Below are positions 27,218 to 34,514 of a DNA stretch of 64,000 nucleotides, piece after piece. The translations under genes and the position numbers were made by a program. Numbering within the stretch: position 1 is the first letter of the stretch; each line of letters starts with the position of its first letter. The notes under the pieces were generated by a model that saw only the letters and a list, made by a program, of their open reading frames with translations, had not been told where the DNA came from and made no database searches. The DNA comes from an uncultured Flavobacteriaceae bacterium (GTDB lineage Bacteria; Bacteroidota; Bacteroidia; Flavobacteriales; Flavobacteriaceae): NCBI GenBank assembly GCA_947500585.1, contig CANMSN010000003.1, forward strand, positions 186,001 to 250,000, in the 5' to 3' direction.

Positions 27218-28186
27218 TTAATTTTTAGTGAATTCTTCCATAATAGAAATTACCAGCTCGCCATCTTCAACAGGACATGGGTTATCTCTTTTTCCTAAGA
27301 AATAATTAACTGTTTGTTGAATAAGTGGTTGCTGAATATGCTCTGGGTTTTTAAAATTAAAAACTTTGTTTTCTGTTTCTGTATTTAACTTTAGCTCGTC
27401 TTTATAAAATGAAAATTCAATAGTTCCCTTGTCGCCATAAATTATACATGTGTCTTCTTCTAAATGTTTTGGCATATCAAAACCCCAAATACCTCGAAAC
27501 TGAATATTATTTTTAAAATTAATGATACCATTAACGATATCATCTACATCGAATCTACCAGATTGATTTACTGAAATACCCTTAACTGACTCAAAGTCAC
27601 CAAAAAAATGGTACATTAAATCTATTTGATGCGGGGCAAGGTCATGGAAATATCCACCTCCTGAAACGGAAGCATTAAGTCTCCAGGCTGGTTTTGAATT
27701 AAAGTTAAATGGTTGTAAAAACCTCAAATCTATATATTTAATGATGCCAATAGCATTATCACCAATAAATTGTTTTACTTTTAAATACATGGGTAAAAAC
27801 CTTCTGTAATGTGCTACTACGAGTTTTTGACTACTATTTGATACTGCTTTAGACAATTGGATGCTTTCATTTATTGAAAGCACCATAGGCTTTTCCAAAT
27901 ACACATTTTTACCAGCTTCTAGAGATCTCAAGCTGTATTCCAAATGTGTTGAAGGTGGTGTGGCTATATATACTGCATTAATATCTGGGTTAGACAAAAG
28001 TTCATCTGCATTATCGTACCATAATGGTACTTGGTGGCGTTTAGCAAAATCTTCAGCTAGCGCAGTATCTCTGCGCATTACGGCCAATAATTTTGAATTA
28101 TCACATTTTTGGAAAGCAGGTCCGCTTTTAACCTCAGCCACGTCACCGCAACCTATTATTCCCCAAATAATTGTGTTATGTAGCAT
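27218..28186 (-). CDS. Gfo/Idh/MocA-family oxidoreductase
   Basis: A 322-residue protein with an N-terminal Rossmann fold (GIIGCGDVAE, 9-18), the EKP motif with its catalytic-type Lys (LEKPM), and a C-terminal domain containing GGYFHDLAPHQIDLMYHFFG. These NAD(P)-dependent enzymes oxidise or epimerise sugars and uronates. The specific substrate cannot be read from the sequence. Its position between the mannonate oxidoreductase and uxuA genes suggests a uronate derivative. It may handle a less common uronate or its methyl or epimer form. It has 12 bases to uxuA and 25 from the upstream SDR. Confidence 0.88.
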   Translation of the reverse strand: MLHNTIIWGIIGCGDVAEVKSGPAFQKCDNSKLLAVMRRDTALAEDFAKRHQVPLWYDNADELLSNPDINAVYIATPPSTHLEYSLRSLEAGKNVYLEKPMVLSINESIQLSKAVSNSSQKLVVAHYRRFLPMYLKVKQFIGDNAIGIIKYIDLRFLQPFNFNSKPAWRLNASVSGGGYFHDLAPHQIDLMYHFFGDFESVKGISVNQSGRFDVDDIVNGIINFKNNIQFRGIWGFDMPKHLEEDTCIIYGDKGTIEFSFYKDELKLNTETENKVFNFKNPEHIQQPLIQQTVNYFLGKRDNPCPVEDGELVISIMEEFTKN

Positions 28187-28211
28187 TACTACTATTTATA
28201 TTGTTTAACTA

Positions 28212-29039
28212 TTATACGCCACTGTAAGCAGCAAATCCACCATCTATAGGAATCACAATTCCTGTTACAAATGCAGATGCATCATCACATAGATATAAAG
28301 CTGTACTTATTAAATCTTCTGGTTCTCCATATCGACCCATTGGTGTTTGGTCAATAATTTGTTGCCCTCTTTGAGTTAGGCTTCCATCAGAATTCGTTAA
28401 TAAAGTCCTGTTTTGTTCTGTTAAGAAAAACCCAGGCGCTAATGCATTAACTCGAATACCAACTTTTGAAAAGTGAACTGCCAACCATTGTGTAAAATTA
28501 GACACAGCCGCTTTGGCCCCACTATATGCAGGTATCTTAGTTAGTGGCGTAAAAGCATTCATTGATGAAATATTCAAGATACTGCATCCTTTTCTGCCTA
28601 CCATATCTTTAGCGAAAATTTGAGTTGGTAATAACGTTCCTATGAAATTTAAGTTAAAAACAAATTTTATACCTTCTGGATCTAAATCAAAAAAAGTTTT
28701 AAAACCTTCAGTGGTATTCGTCATATCATCTTCTAACAAATGTGGATTTGATGTTGTACCCAAAGGATGATTGCCACCAGCTCCATTTATTAAAATATCA
28801 CATGCGCCCAGTTTTGCATTAACTACCACTTTTGCTTCTTCTAATGACGCCTTTTCAAGTACGTTAGCAATAACTCCTATTGCTGTTCCTCCTAATGCTT
28901 TTATTTCATCTGCAACACTATCAGCCGCTTCTTTCCTTAAATCTAATACAGCTATTTTATGACCTTCTTTAGCCAATGCTTTAGCCAACGTACTACATAA
29001 AACGCCTCCTGCACCTGTTAAAACTATTACTTTACTCAT
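28212..29039 (-). CDS. SDR-type D-mannonate oxidoreductase (fructuronate reductase), first gene of uronate operon
   Basis: A 275-residue short-chain dehydrogenase. It has the loop TGAGGVLCS, the extended INGAGGNHPLGTTS segment, an AYSGAKAAV active-site block and a C-terminal GGFAAYSGV. This subgroup is found beside uxuA in Bacteroidetes and Firmicutes and reduces D-fructuronate to D-mannonate, replacing the unrelated E. coli UxuB. It is the promoter-proximal gene, 43 bases from the first operator palindrome. A sorbitol or 3-oxoacyl reductase activity is less likely given the UxaC-UxuA context. Confidence 0.87.
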   Translation of the reverse strand: MSKVIVLTGAGGVLCSTLAKALAKEGHKIAVLDLRKEAADSVADEIKALGGTAIGVIANVLEKASLEEAKVVVNAKLGACDILINGAGGNHPLGTTSNPHLLEDDMTNTTEGFKTFFDLDPEGIKFVFNLNFIGTLLPTQIFAKDMVGRKGCSILNISSMNAFTPLTKIPAYSGAKAAVSNFTQWLAVHFSKVGIRVNALAPGFFLTEQNRTLLTNSDGSLTQRGQQIIDQTPMGRYGEPEDLISTALYLCDDASAFVTGIVIPIDGGFAAYSGV

Positions 29040-29081
29040 TTTCAGATTTTTATTTTATTAATTGCTATATGTTTTATTTTC

Positions 29082-29093
29082 GTGTACGCACAC
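29082..29093. promoter_or_regulatory. Operator O1 of the uronate operon (LacI-type palindrome)
   Basis: GTGTACGCACAC is a 12-bp palindrome with a single broken pair, and differs at one position from the perfect palindrome at 29115-29126. It lies directly downstream of the minus-strand -7 box, around the expected transcription start. A bound repressor here would block the uronate operon. The adjacent divergent LacI gene is the obvious candidate regulator. Confidence 0.65.
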
Positions 29094-29094
29094 A

Positions 29095-29129
29095 CAAATA
29101 TATATAAAAAAATAGTGTGCGCACACAAA
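29095..29129 (-). promoter_or_regulatory. Bacteroidetes-type promoter of the uronate operon
   Basis: On the minus strand TATATTTG (29102-29095) matches the -7 consensus TAnnTTTG exactly. TTTG at 29129-29126 lies 23 bases upstream as a possible -33 element, at the long end of the accepted spacing. The downstream gene starts at 29039, giving a leader of about 50 bases. The operators at 29082-29093 and 29115-29126 flank and overlap the promoter. Confidence 0.6.
29115..29126. promoter_or_regulatory. Operator O2 of the uronate operon (perfect palindrome)
   Basis: GTGTGCGCACAC is a perfect 12-bp palindrome, striking in this AT-rich region. Its centre is 33 bp from that of the near-identical O1, about three helical turns, so two LacI-type dimers could bind the same DNA face. 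It lies between the -33 and -7 elements of the uronate promoter and 84 bases before the regulator gene. Confidence 0.65.
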
Positions 29130-29165
29130 ATCATAAAAATTTTATTAAATTGCTATCCATTATTC

Positions 29166-29190
29166 CTCTGTACTTATTAATAGTACAGAG
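29166..29190. promoter_or_regulatory. 8-bp inverted repeat in the leader of the LacI-family gene
   Basis: CTCTGTAC (29166-29173) and GTACAGAG (29183-29190) are exact inverted copies separated by nine bases. They lie 20 bases before the regulator ATG. The repeat could form a hairpin in the leader mRNA or be a separate operator; its sequence is unrelated to O1/O2. No T-run follows, so it is not a terminator. Confidence 0.45.
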
Positions 29191-29209
29191 AGGTTGAAAA
29201 AAATTAATT

Positions 29210-30295
29210 ATGATTACAATAAAGGATATTGCTAAAGAAGCCAATGTTTCTGAAGGTACAGTTGATAGAGTGATACACAAGCGTGGTGGGGTATCTAAAA
29301 AAACTGAAGCGAAGATTAAAAAAATTCTTAAGTATCATAATTTTAGCGTAAATCCAGTAGCCAGTGCGCTTGCAATGAAAAACAAGTATGTTATTGCTGC
29401 ATTAACACCAGAGTATAATGACTCCGATCTTTTTTGGAAATCTCCTTATTTAGGCATTACAAAAGGGGCACTTGATGTTAAAAATCTTGGTGTTCAAGTT
29501 AATAGTTTTACTTTCAATCAATACGAAACAGATTCATATTTAAATGCATTCCATACTCTATTAAAGACAAAACCAAGTGCTGTTATTATGGTGCCTAATT
29601 TTTCAGAAGAAACAAAACAGATTGTAGATAAATTAGAAGCTCTGGATATTCCTTATCTATTTTTAAATATTGACATTGACGGTTTTAATAACAAGCTATT
29701 TATTGGTCAAGATTCTTATATGGCTGGCTATATAGCTGGAAAACTCATGCATCTAAGTATTTCTAAACCTTCTACTTTTTTAATTATTCAAGCAAGATAT
29801 AACATCACAAAAAACAATGCAGTATCTAATAGAATAAACGGTTTTAATGATTATTTCTTAAAGAATAAAATAAATTCTGAAACCCAAACATTAAAAATTG
29901 ATAACTTAAAAAATTCTATAGAAAGTAAAGAAAAGATAAACTCACATTTACAACAGCATCCGGAAGTAAAAGGTATTTTTGTGCCATCCAGTAGAATTTA
30001 TATCGTTGTTGATTGTATTGAATCTAGCTATATAAAAAATTTAGAGTTAATTGGATTTGACAGTACCCCTCAAAATATTCAATGCTTAAAAGACGATTCT
30101 GTTTCTTTTTTAATTTCGCAAAAGCCATTTGAACAGGGCTATGAATCTATTAGGCAAATGACAGATTATTTAGCATTAAAAAAGCATTTTTCAAATAAGA
30201 AAATACATTTACCAATAGATATTTTAACCAAAGAAAATGTAGATTACAATGAAAGAAACGAGAGCGTTTTTGAGAATGAAAAAACAACGAAATAA
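29210..30295 (+). CDS. LacI-family transcriptional regulator of the uronate operon
   Basis: A 361-residue protein with the LacI helix-turn-helix at the N-terminus (ITIKDIAKEANVSEGTVDRV, then GVSKKTEAKI). A periplasmic-binding-protein-like sensor of the Peripla_BP_4 type runs from about 60 to 340. It is divergent from the uronate operon, with two 12-bp palindromes in between, so it most likely represses that operon and is released by a uronate or KDG-type ligand. It ends two bases before the convergent MFS gene. Confidence 0.9.
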   Translation: MITIKDIAKEANVSEGTVDRVIHKRGGVSKKTEAKIKKILKYHNFSVNPVASALAMKNKYVIAALTPEYNDSDLFWKSPYLGITKGALDVKNLGVQVNSFTFNQYETDSYLNAFHTLLKTKPSAVIMVPNFSEETKQIVDKLEALDIPYLFLNIDIDGFNNKLFIGQDSYMAGYIAGKLMHLSISKPSTFLIIQARYNITKNNAVSNRINGFNDYFLKNKINSETQTLKIDNLKNSIESKEKINSHLQQHPEVKGIFVPSSRIYIVVDCIESSYIKNLELIGFDSTPQNIQCLKDDSVSFLISQKPFEQGYESIRQMTDYLALKKHFSNKKIHLPIDILTKENVDYNERNESVFENEKTTK

Positions 30296-30297
30296 TT

Positions 30298-31716
30298 CTA
30301 TTTCTTCCAGAGTCCTTCCATTTCTTCTAAAGTTTTCCCCTTAGTTTCAGGAACAAACTTCCAAACAAACCACATAGCCAATAATGACATGATTCCGTAA
30401 ACCCAGTATGCAAAACCATGGTTAAACAGTTCTGTTAGCTTCGTATTATCATCCATCATCGGGAAAGTTAAAGACACTAAATAATTAGAAATCCACTGTG
30501 CTGCAACTGCAACTGCCATGGCTTTTCCTCTAATTTTATTAGGAAATATTTCCGAGAGCAATACCCAAACAACTGGCCCCCAGCTCAAAGCGAAACTTGC
30601 TACGTACAACATCATACATCCTAAAGCCAAATACCCTGTAGCTCCTGAGAAAAACACAAACCCAAGTGCCAACATAGCAACTGCCATTCCTAAGGCGCCA
30701 ATAAGCATTAATGGTTTTCTTCCATGTTTATCTACAGTTCTAACTGCTATAATAGTAAATAAGAAGTTTACAATACCCACAATTATGGTTAACAATAAAG
30801 CGCCATCTGTATTGGGATCTATTGATTTAAAAATTTCTGGTGCATAATATAACACCACATTTATTCCAACAAATTGCTGAAAAACAGAAAGTGCAATTCC
30901 TATGATAATAATTCCCCATCCATAGGACAATAATTTTCCAGAAGTTTCAACAACCGAGTTTTCTATTTCAGATAAAATTTTCTTCCCCTCTTGCTCACCG
31001 TTTACTTTTATAAGGACATCCAAAGCTTCTTCTGGCTTGCTTTTTAACATTAAAGAACGTGGTGTATCTGGTACAAAAAATAATAGTATTAAAAATAATC
31101 CTGCCGGTATAACTTCTGATGCAAACATCCATCTCCAGCCTACCTCATTTAACCATGCATCTGAACCTCCGCCTCTTGAAATAAAATAGTTTACAAAATA
31201 AACTACCATAAAACCACCTACTATAGCTAACTGATTAAAAGACACCAGTTTACCCCTACTTTCGGCAGGTGCTATTTCAGCTATATATAAGGGCGACAAC
31301 ATAGATGCTAATCCAACACCAATACCACCAAGAATTCTGTAAAATATAAAAATTGTAGAAAAGGTATGATCTAACTCACCAATTGGTGCGATAAACATTT
31401 CTGGCATGGCAGAACCTAGAGCTGAAACCAAAAATAAAATAGCAGCAAGAATGAGTCCTTTTTTACGACCTAGTTTTTTACTTATAAGTCCTCCAAAAAT
31501 ACCACCAATAATGCAGCCAATTAAAGCACTAGAAACCAAAAACCCCTTAAATGCACTTGCTGCGGTTTCTCCTAACCCCTTTGGGGTAACAAAAAAACTT
31601 TCTAAAGATCCTACAGTTCCTGAAATTACGCCTGTATCGTATCCAAACAGTAAGCCTCCTAATGTAGCTACCAATGTTAATTTGATAAGGTAAGTTGAAT
31701 TTGTTGATTTGCCCAT
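30298..31716 (-). CDS. MFS sugar porter (XylE/AraE-type sugar:H+ symporter)
   Basis: A 472-residue, 12-helix transporter of the sugar porter family. Signatures are GGLLFGYDTGVISG in helix 1, the loop motif KLGRKKG, ISPLYIAEIAP-like SPLYIAEIAPAESRG, VPDTPR at mid-protein, QQFVGINVVLYYAPEIF in helix 7, and VPETKGKTLEEME at the C-terminus. The QQ/GIN motif is shared with XylE and the glucose facilitators, so a pentose or hexose is the cargo. The sugar cannot be decided further. It is transcribed alone, convergent to the LacI gene and between the uronate and galactose loci. Confidence 0.92.
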   Translation of the reverse strand: MGKSTNSTYLIKLTLVATLGGLLFGYDTGVISGTVGSLESFFVTPKGLGETAASAFKGFLVSSALIGCIIGGIFGGLISKKLGRKKGLILAAILFLVSALGSAMPEMFIAPIGELDHTFSTIFIFYRILGGIGVGLASMLSPLYIAEIAPAESRGKLVSFNQLAIVGGFMVVYFVNYFISRGGGSDAWLNEVGWRWMFASEVIPAGLFLILLFFVPDTPRSLMLKSKPEEALDVLIKVNGEQEGKKILSEIENSVVETSGKLLSYGWGIIIIGIALSVFQQFVGINVVLYYAPEIFKSIDPNTDGALLLTIIVGIVNFLFTIIAVRTVDKHGRKPLMLIGALGMAVAMLALGFVFFSGATGYLALGCMMLYVASFALSWGPVVWVLLSEIFPNKIRGKAMAVAVAAQWISNYLVSLTFPMMDDNTKLTELFNHGFAYWVYGIMSLLAMWFVWKFVPETKGKTLEEMEGLWKK

Positions 31717-31823
31717 AATTACTTTAGTTGGTTGTTTTTAAAAGTTTTTGAAATGCTAATTATTAGTTGTAATAAATTAGACAAAAACTAATTATTAAAT
31801 TTCGAGCCAATATAAGAAAAACT

Positions 31824-32231
31824 TTATAATGAAGTTTTTTTCCATATCTGTTCGCTATTAAGCAAAAAACTTCCAATGAAATCAAAATTGCAATGATCAG
31901 GAGCTATTATAGATAAAAAAGGCTTTTCGTTTTTATCTCTATATAGATGGTAAGTTTCCCCAACGATGGGTTCAAAATTAAAACGTGCCCCATAAATCAA
32001 ATTATTATACTTCAGTTCTTCCATCATTTTATCATATTCAGCCTTTAATTCAAGATATTTAGCTTGAATCTTCTGATTGGCTTTATGAACGTTTTGATTT
32101 TTCCAAGCTGAGTTATTGGTTACCTGAATTGCAGGTGCACCAACATTTGTTGCATAAGGTTTTAATGCTGCATCGTATTTTTGGGTATCTTCATTAAATA
32201 CTACCTGCTCTGGTTTTTTATCTTTAGACAT
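31824..32231 (-). CDS. DUF2452-like conserved hypothetical protein
   Basis: I prefer the internal ATG at 32231 (135 residues, MSKDKKPEQ...). The reading frame stays open to 32324, but the extra 31 residues are not typical, and AAAGAAAG precedes the internal start. The protein is soluble, with a central helical, charged stretch (NQKIQAKYLELKAEYDKMME) and a C-terminal block PIVGETYHLYRD followed by LSIIAPDHCNFDFIGSF. It resembles DUF2452, found across Flavobacteriia, for which I know no function. No motif suggests an enzyme. Confidence 0.7.
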   Translation of the reverse strand: MSKDKKPEQVVFNEDTQKYDAALKPYATNVGAPAIQVTNNSAWKNQNVHKANQKIQAKYLELKAEYDKMMEELKYNNLIYGARFNFEPIVGETYHLYRDKNEKPFLSIIAPDHCNFDFIGSFLLNSEQIWKKTSL

Positions 32232-32335
32232 GCTAGCTTTCTTTTTTAACAAAGATAAAACAGCTTTATTTATTGAGTATGTTAATGAGACGTTATTTTT
32301 TATTACATTAGATGAGTAAACCAATCTAAAAATTA

Positions 32336-32521
32336 ATGAATTTCATTAGAAAAATAGGCCCAACTAATTTTTTTATGCTGGCGCTTTGTGCTATCATCAT
32401 ATTAATTGCCGAATATCTATTTTTAAGAGGAGATAAGCTTCATGGTATTTTTATTGGCCTTTGGGCTCCTACACTACTTTGCATTGTTATATTTATAAAA
32501 CAAATAAGAAATGGACGCTAA
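32336..32521 (+). CDS. Small two-helix membrane protein
   Basis: A 61-residue protein with two hydrophobic segments (about 11-30 and 36-54) separated by a short charged loop (RGDKLHG), ending in a basic tail. No known domain is recognised. It overlaps by 11 bases with a second tiny membrane protein gene, and the arrangement looks like a coupled pair. The gene starts about 100 bases from the divergent DUF2452-like gene. Confidence 0.55.
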   Translation: MNFIRKIGPTNFFMLALCAIIILIAEYLFLRGDKLHGIFIGLWAPTLLCIVIFIKQIRNGR

Positions 32522-32621
32522 CGATATTGTATTATATTTTTCTGTATTTGTGTCTATATGCGTCATCATTTGGGCTCTCATTTTTATTCGTGCCTATGAC
32601 CGTATTGACAAAAACAAATGA
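32511..32621 (+). CDS. 36-residue single-helix membrane protein
   Basis: An ATG at 32511 opens a 36-codon frame ending with TGA at 32619-32621. It encodes an acidic start (MDAND), one hydrophobic helix (IVLYFSVFVSICVIIWALIF) and a charged tail (RAYDRIDKNK). It overlaps the end of the preceding small gene by 11 bases in another frame, which suggests coupled translation. Too short for family assignment; a small subunit or regulator of a membrane complex is possible. Confidence 0.5.
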   Translation: MDANDIVLYFSVFVSICVIIWALIFIRAYDRIDKNK

Positions 32622-32650
32622 GCTTCATTAATTTTTCGATTTTTTTAAAC

Positions 32651-32682
32651 GCAAAAAAAGCCCATAAATTTTAATGGACTTT
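32651..32682 (-). terminator. Intrinsic terminator of the Na+/sugar symporter gene
   Basis: On the minus strand AAAGTCCAT pairs with ATGGGCTTT (one mismatch, 8-base loop) and runs into a T tract. The stem arms are at 32674-32682 and 32657-32665, and the T tract matches the A-run just before 32660. It lies 36 bases after the symporter stop. It could also serve the small plus-strand genes weakly. Confidence 0.65.
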
Positions 32683-32717
32683 CCTTAATTCAAGTGTTGC
32701 TATTAATCAATCTCTTC

Positions 32718-34367
32718 TTACCAAAATAAGCTATATAAAACAGTAAGTACTAAAAGCACCGCAAACGACCCAATATTAAATAAAGGGCTTGTTTTAAATA
32801 AAGCTTTTGTAATAGGGATACCTTTTTCATCATCAGCGCCCTTATGTTGTATATAACTATATAGTGCTATAACTCCCATAGTTAATAATAAAGTATAACC
32901 CATTTGATCCATAAAAGGAACATCTACAAAAAATGCTGATGTAGACCATCCCTTAGGAGCTACTTTGAAATACATCGCTATTGGAATTGATACTAAAGCA
33001 CCAACAATGGCAGCTTTGTTTGTTGTTTTCTTCCAAAATAAACCTAACAAGAAAACTGCTAATATTCCGGGGCTTACTACACCAGTATATTCTTGTATAA
33101 ACTGAAATGCTTGGTCTAAATTCCCTAAAAGAGGTGCCATAATACAAGCAATTATTAAAGCTACAAACGCAGATATTCTTCCCGTGTTTACCGTGGCTTT
33201 ATCACTTGCGGTCTTATTTATATATTGTTTGTAAATATCCATTGTGAATATAGTAGACGTAGAATTTAACATAGATGCCAAAGATGACACAATAGCCGCG
33301 GCCAAGGCTGCAAATGCGACACCTTTTAGACCAACTGGTAAAAACTGTAATAACCATGGATAAGCTCTATCTGCTTGCTCTAAAGATGGCAGGTTTTGTT
33401 GGGCTATATCTCCTAATCTTGCCATAGTTTCGGCATCATTAATCATAACATAGGCTGCAATTCCTGGAATTACTACAATTAAAGGAATTACTAATTTTAA
33501 TACTGCTGCAAGTAAAATTCCTTTTTGAGCTTCTTTTAAAGACTTAGCGGCTAAAGTTCTTTGAATAATATATTGATTGAACCCCCAATAATAAAGATTG
33601 GCAACCCACATACCTCCAACTAGTACGCCAAGACCTGGTAAGTTTTTATATTCTGGATTTGATTTATCTAGTATCATCTCAAATCGTTCTGGCACAGCTT
33701 CAAATACCATGGATAATCCTGACATAAATCCTTCGCCACCTGATACTGTATTTAATGCCAAATACGTGGTTACCAAGCCACCTAATATTAAAAAGACAAC
33801 TTGTATAACATCGGTCCATGCTACTGCAGATAAACCACCATATAAGGAGTAAGCCGCAGCGAATGCTGCTAACCCTATAACACCATAAACTAACGGAATT
33901 CCTATAATGGTTTCTAAAGCTAAAGATCCTAGGTATAAAACCGTGGTTAAGTTTACAAAGACGTAAAGTGCTATCCAGAAAACGGCAAGAATTGTTTTTA
34001 AATTTGTAGAAAATCGTTTTTCAACAAATTCTGGTATCGTGTAGAGACCTTTATCAATAAAAATTGGCAAAAAATACTTACCTACAATTATTAAAGTTAT
34101 GGCTGCCATCCATTCGTAAGAAGCAATAGCTAAGCCTGATGCAAATCCAGAACCAGACATACCAATAAATTGTTCTGCAGAAATATTTGCAGCAATTAAA
34201 GATGCACCAATGGCCCACCAAGGCAAGGATTTACTTGCTAAAAAGTAATCTTCAGCATTTTTTTGATGCCCATCTTTATCACGAGATACCCATAGTCCTA
34301 CACCCAAAATTAATATGGCATAAGCAATAAAGACTATATAGTCTAACATTTCAAAACCTGCGGTCAT
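32718..34367 (-). CDS. vSGLT-type Na+/galactose symporter
   Basis: A 549-residue solute:sodium symporter, close to Vibrio vSGLT (543). With a constant offset of -3, the residues that bind galactose in vSGLT are all kept: Gln66 (Q69), Glu85 (E88), Asn257 (N260), Tyr260 (the gate Y263), Lys291 (K294) and Gln425 (Q428). The sodium-site serines Ser361-Ser362 are also present, as is the signature NISAEQFIGMSGSG. This is unusually direct evidence for galactose (or glucose) uptake with Na+. It is divergent from galM-galK-galT, as expected for a galactose locus. A minus-strand TATATTTG at 34403-34396 is a plausible -7 box. Confidence 0.95.
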   Translation of the reverse strand: MTAGFEMLDYIVFIAYAILILGVGLWVSRDKDGHQKNAEDYFLASKSLPWWAIGASLIAANISAEQFIGMSGSGFASGLAIASYEWMAAITLIIVGKYFLPIFIDKGLYTIPEFVEKRFSTNLKTILAVFWIALYVFVNLTTVLYLGSLALETIIGIPLVYGVIGLAAFAAAYSLYGGLSAVAWTDVIQVVFLILGGLVTTYLALNTVSGGEGFMSGLSMVFEAVPERFEMILDKSNPEYKNLPGLGVLVGGMWVANLYYWGFNQYIIQRTLAAKSLKEAQKGILLAAVLKLVIPLIVVIPGIAAYVMINDAETMARLGDIAQQNLPSLEQADRAYPWLLQFLPVGLKGVAFAALAAAIVSSLASMLNSTSTIFTMDIYKQYINKTASDKATVNTGRISAFVALIIACIMAPLLGNLDQAFQFIQEYTGVVSPGILAVFLLGLFWKKTTNKAAIVGALVSIPIAMYFKVAPKGWSTSAFFVDVPFMDQMGYTLLLTMGVIALYSYIQHKGADDEKGIPITKALFKTSPLFNIGSFAVLLVLTVLYSLFW

Positions 34368-34395
34368 AATTATATTTTTTTAGTTTAGCTAACAT

Positions 34396-34403
34396 CAAAT
34401 ATA
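34396..34403 (-). promoter_or_regulatory. Possible -7 box of the Na+/galactose symporter gene
   Basis: TATATTTG on the minus strand matches TAnnTTTG and lies 29 bases before the symporter ATG. No clear TTG -33 element is found, so confidence is moderate. Confidence 0.4.
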
Positions 34404-34456
34404 AATAATATTATGATAGAAAAAATAAATAAACGTAAAAATTACATTTATTTTCA

Positions 34457-34464
34457 TATTTTTG
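34457..34464 (+). promoter_or_regulatory. Possible -7 box of the galM-galK-galT operon
   Basis: TATTTTTG matches TAnnTTTG and lies about 50 bases before the galM start. No TTG -33 element at the expected spacing was seen. The divergent symporter has its own box 53 bases away. Confidence 0.4.
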
Positions 34465-34514
34465 TTAAACAAACAAACTCTAAGCACTTTATTTAAATTT
34501 AAAAACCGAAGCCA

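Noticed and set aside
32232-32324. Upstream extension of the DUF2452-like protein by 31 residues
   Set aside because: The extra sequence looks non-coding, and a purine-rich stretch precedes the internal ATG.
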